6,739 nucleotides of DNA from an uncultured Alcaligenaceae bacterium. Its GTDB lineage: Bacteria; Pseudomonadota; Gammaproteobacteria; Burkholderiales; Burkholderiaceae_B. The notes beneath the pieces are model-generated. The model was not told the DNA's origin and searched no databases. It saw only the letters and a list, made by a program, of their open reading frames with translations. The DNA is taken from positions 1 through 6,739 of the forward strand of contig CALEQZ010000008.1 in assembly GCA_937908115.1 (NCBI GenBank). The letters are read 5' to 3'. Made by a program: the position numbers and the translations under genes. Positions within the stretch are counted from its first letter, which is position 1. Every line of letters starts with the position of its first letter. This document shows positions 5,458 to 6,739 of the stretch, piece after piece.

Positions 5458-5469
5458 AGATTCAGGCAA
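5441..5469 (-). promoter_or_regulatory. Sigma-70-type promoter of the 65-residue protein gene
   Basis: On the minus strand TTGCCT (5469-5464) is followed by a 17-bp spacer and a perfect TATAAT (5446-5441). Transcription should begin near 5434, giving a leader of about 34 nt with GGAG before the ATG at 5400. This is the best promoter in the window. Confidence 0.8.
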
Positions 5470-5533
5470 CCTGCCGGCTATGCCGTCCACCGTATGTTGC
5501 GCTGCGACAACGGCCCCTTAAGTATGCAGCGTT

Positions 5534-6739
5534 TCAGCGCCGATAGCTGGCCGCCACGACTTCGAATTGAAACAATCTGCAATCCAGCGCACCGTTGTAC
5601 ACGGGCGTGCGCCGGCGCGCCTTCAGCCGCATCGCCTGCGGCAGCGACGGGTCGCTGGATATCACGGCGACCTGCCAGCCGGCGAAGTTGCGCTTCAGGC
5701 AGGCCGCCCAGTCGCGCCACAGTGCCGGATCCTCGGCGGCGAGCCGTTCCCCGTAAGGCGGGTTGGTGACGATCCAGCCGCTGGCCGCCGGCGCCGTCGC
5801 CTGGCGGGCATCGCCCACTTCCAGGCGGATCGCCCCCGGCGCCAGCATGGCGCGCTCGGCGTTGTGCCGGGCCGCGTCGATGGCAGCCGGGTCGGTGTCC
5901 AAGCCCACCAGGGGGGCATCCAGGCCGGGCCGTATGCGCGCGCGCGCCTCGTCCTTGATCTCGCGCCAGCGCCGCCCATCGTGCCCGCGCAAGCGCTCGA
6001 ACCCGAATGGCCGGGCGATGCCGGGTGGCACGCCCAGCGCGATCCAGGCGGCCTCGATGAGCAAGGTTCCGCTGCCGCAGAACGGGTCCACCAGCGGGGC
6101 ACCCGGGTCCCAGCCGGCCAGCGCCAGCAAGCCGGCAGCCAGGTTTTCGCGCAGGGGCGCCTGGCCCTTGTCCAGGCGCCAGCCGCGCTTGAACAGCGAC
6201 TCGCCAGAGGTGTCCAGGTATAGCGTCGCGGCGTCGGCCGACAAGAACAGGTGCACGCGGGCGTCCGGGCGCACCGTGTCGATGTCCGGGCGCGCGCCCT
6301 CACGTTCGCGCAGCCGGTCGCAAATACCGTCCTTGGCCCGCAGGTTGCAGTACTGCAGGCTCTTCATCGGGCTCTTGACCGCCGAGGTGTCGACCCGCAG
6401 GCGGTGTTCCGGGCCGAACCAGCGCTCCCATTCGGTCGCGCGTGCCAGTTCCAGGATGTCATCCTCGCGTGCGACCGGGCCGTGGGCGACCTGCACCAAC
6501 ACCCGGGTGGCCAGGCGGCTGTACAGGTTGGCGCGCTGGATGCCGTCCCAGTCCGCGGTAAAGCGCGCGCCTGCACGGGCCGGCTCGGCGTCGTCATAGC
6601 CCAACGCCTGCAGCTCGGCGGCCAACGCGGCTTCCAACCCTTGCGGACAGGGGGCGAAGGCGGCGAACGTCTCCGAAGGGCCGGGGCTGCGCGCGCGGCG
6701 CAGCGCCGGGGCGGCAGCCGGCGACGGCGCGGCGGCGCG
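5534..6739 (-). CDS. THUMP-domain class I SAM-dependent rRNA methyltransferase, RlmL type (partial, 5' end outside window)
   Basis: The frame is open from the right edge to a TGA at 5536-5534, giving 401 visible residues without a start codon that fits. Counting from the edge, residues 1-24 are rich in Ala, Pro and Arg. The conserved domain begins at FAPCPQGLEAALAAELQALGY, the usual opening of the COG0116 (RlmL/YcbY N-terminal) family, and a THUMP-like RNA-binding region follows. The methyltransferase has motif I DPFCGSGT (218-225), the acidic end of the next strand at GLDTDP, and the catalytic motif NPPYGERL (326-333). In E. coli the equivalent half of the fused RlmKL protein makes N2-methylguanosine 2445 in 23S rRNA, so the same target is likely but not proven. 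The chain ends soon after the methyltransferase fold, so there is no fused RlmK half. A TTG at 6637 lies inside the conserved N-terminus and is not the start. No clear terminator follows before the small gene's promoter. Confidence 0.9.
   Translation of the reverse strand, partial: RAAAPSPAAAPALRRARSPGPSETFAAFAPCPQGLEAALAAELQALGYDDAEPARAGARFTADWDGIQRANLYSRLATRVLVQVAHGPVAREDDILELARATEWERWFGPEHRLRVDTSAVKSPMKSLQYCNLRAKDGICDRLREREGARPDIDTVRPDARVHLFLSADAATLYLDTSGESLFKRGWRLDKGQAPLRENLAAGLLALAGWDPGAPLVDPFCGSGTLLIEAAWIALGVPPGIARPFGFERLRGHDGRRWREIKDEARARIRPGLDAPLVGLDTDPAAIDAARHNAERAMLAPGAIRLEVGDARQATAPAASGWIVTNPPYGERLAAEDPALWRDWAACLKRNFAGWQVAVISSDPSLPQAMRLKARRRTPVYNGALDCRLFQFEVVAASYRR

Noticed and set aside
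5763..6599. Plus-strand frame of 278 codons opposite the methyltransferase
   Set aside because: Arg/Ser/Ala-rich antisense shadow of a gene with clear motif I and NPPY motifs.
5534..6637. TTG at 6637 as start of the methyltransferase
   Set aside because: It falls inside the conserved FAPCPQGLEAALAAEL segment, and the frame is open and family-like upstream of it.

Overview
The window is high-GC (mostly above 65%), densely coded bacterial chromosome. All seven protein-coding genes that can be supported lie on the minus strand, so transcription runs from high to low coordinates. The protein types (a beta-proteobacterial RDD membrane protein, a stand-alone RlmL-type methyltransferase, Hsp33, a YrdA-type gamma-carbonic anhydrase) and the codon usage suggest a beta-proteobacterium of the Burkholderiales. 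An Alcaligenaceae member such as Bordetella or Achromobacter is the best guess. This placement is from family resemblance only.

Layout in order of transcription. (1) 6739-5534: a THUMP plus SAM-dependent rRNA methyltransferase of the RlmL type, with its start beyond the right edge. (2) 5533-5401: a short regulatory gap holding the best promoter of the window. It has a consensus TATAAT, a TTGCCT -35 and two 12-bp AGGG-N4-CCCT palindromes laid over the promoter. (3) 5400-5203: a 65-residue protein that I do not recognise, followed by two consecutive intrinsic terminators (5167-5115), so it looks like a one-gene transcription unit. (4) 5046-4516: an RDD-family membrane protein whose stop codon lies inside a perfect 18-bp palindrome. 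(5) 4515-4292: a 224-bp non-coding gap with lower GC and several small repeats. (6) 4291-2594: a medium-chain-type acyl-CoA synthetase. (7) 2541-2020: a gamma-carbonic-anhydrase family protein. (8) 1978-1058: the redox chaperone Hsp33 (hslO). (9) 1057-836: a GC-rich gap with hairpins. (10) 835 to the left edge: a TadE-like pseudopilin or membrane-anchored protein, truncated by the window.

The synthetase, carbonic-anhydrase homologue and hslO are separated by only 52 and 41 bp and have no terminator with a U-run between them, so they may share a transcript. Their functions are not obviously linked. Most of the window is ordinary core genome. No mobile element, CRISPR array, tRNA or rRNA was seen. 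The part most worth a second look is the doubly palindromic promoter of the unknown 65-residue gene, together with related AGGGTT half-sites in the gap upstream of the acyl-CoA synthetase. I do not see convincing evidence of a new multi-gene system.
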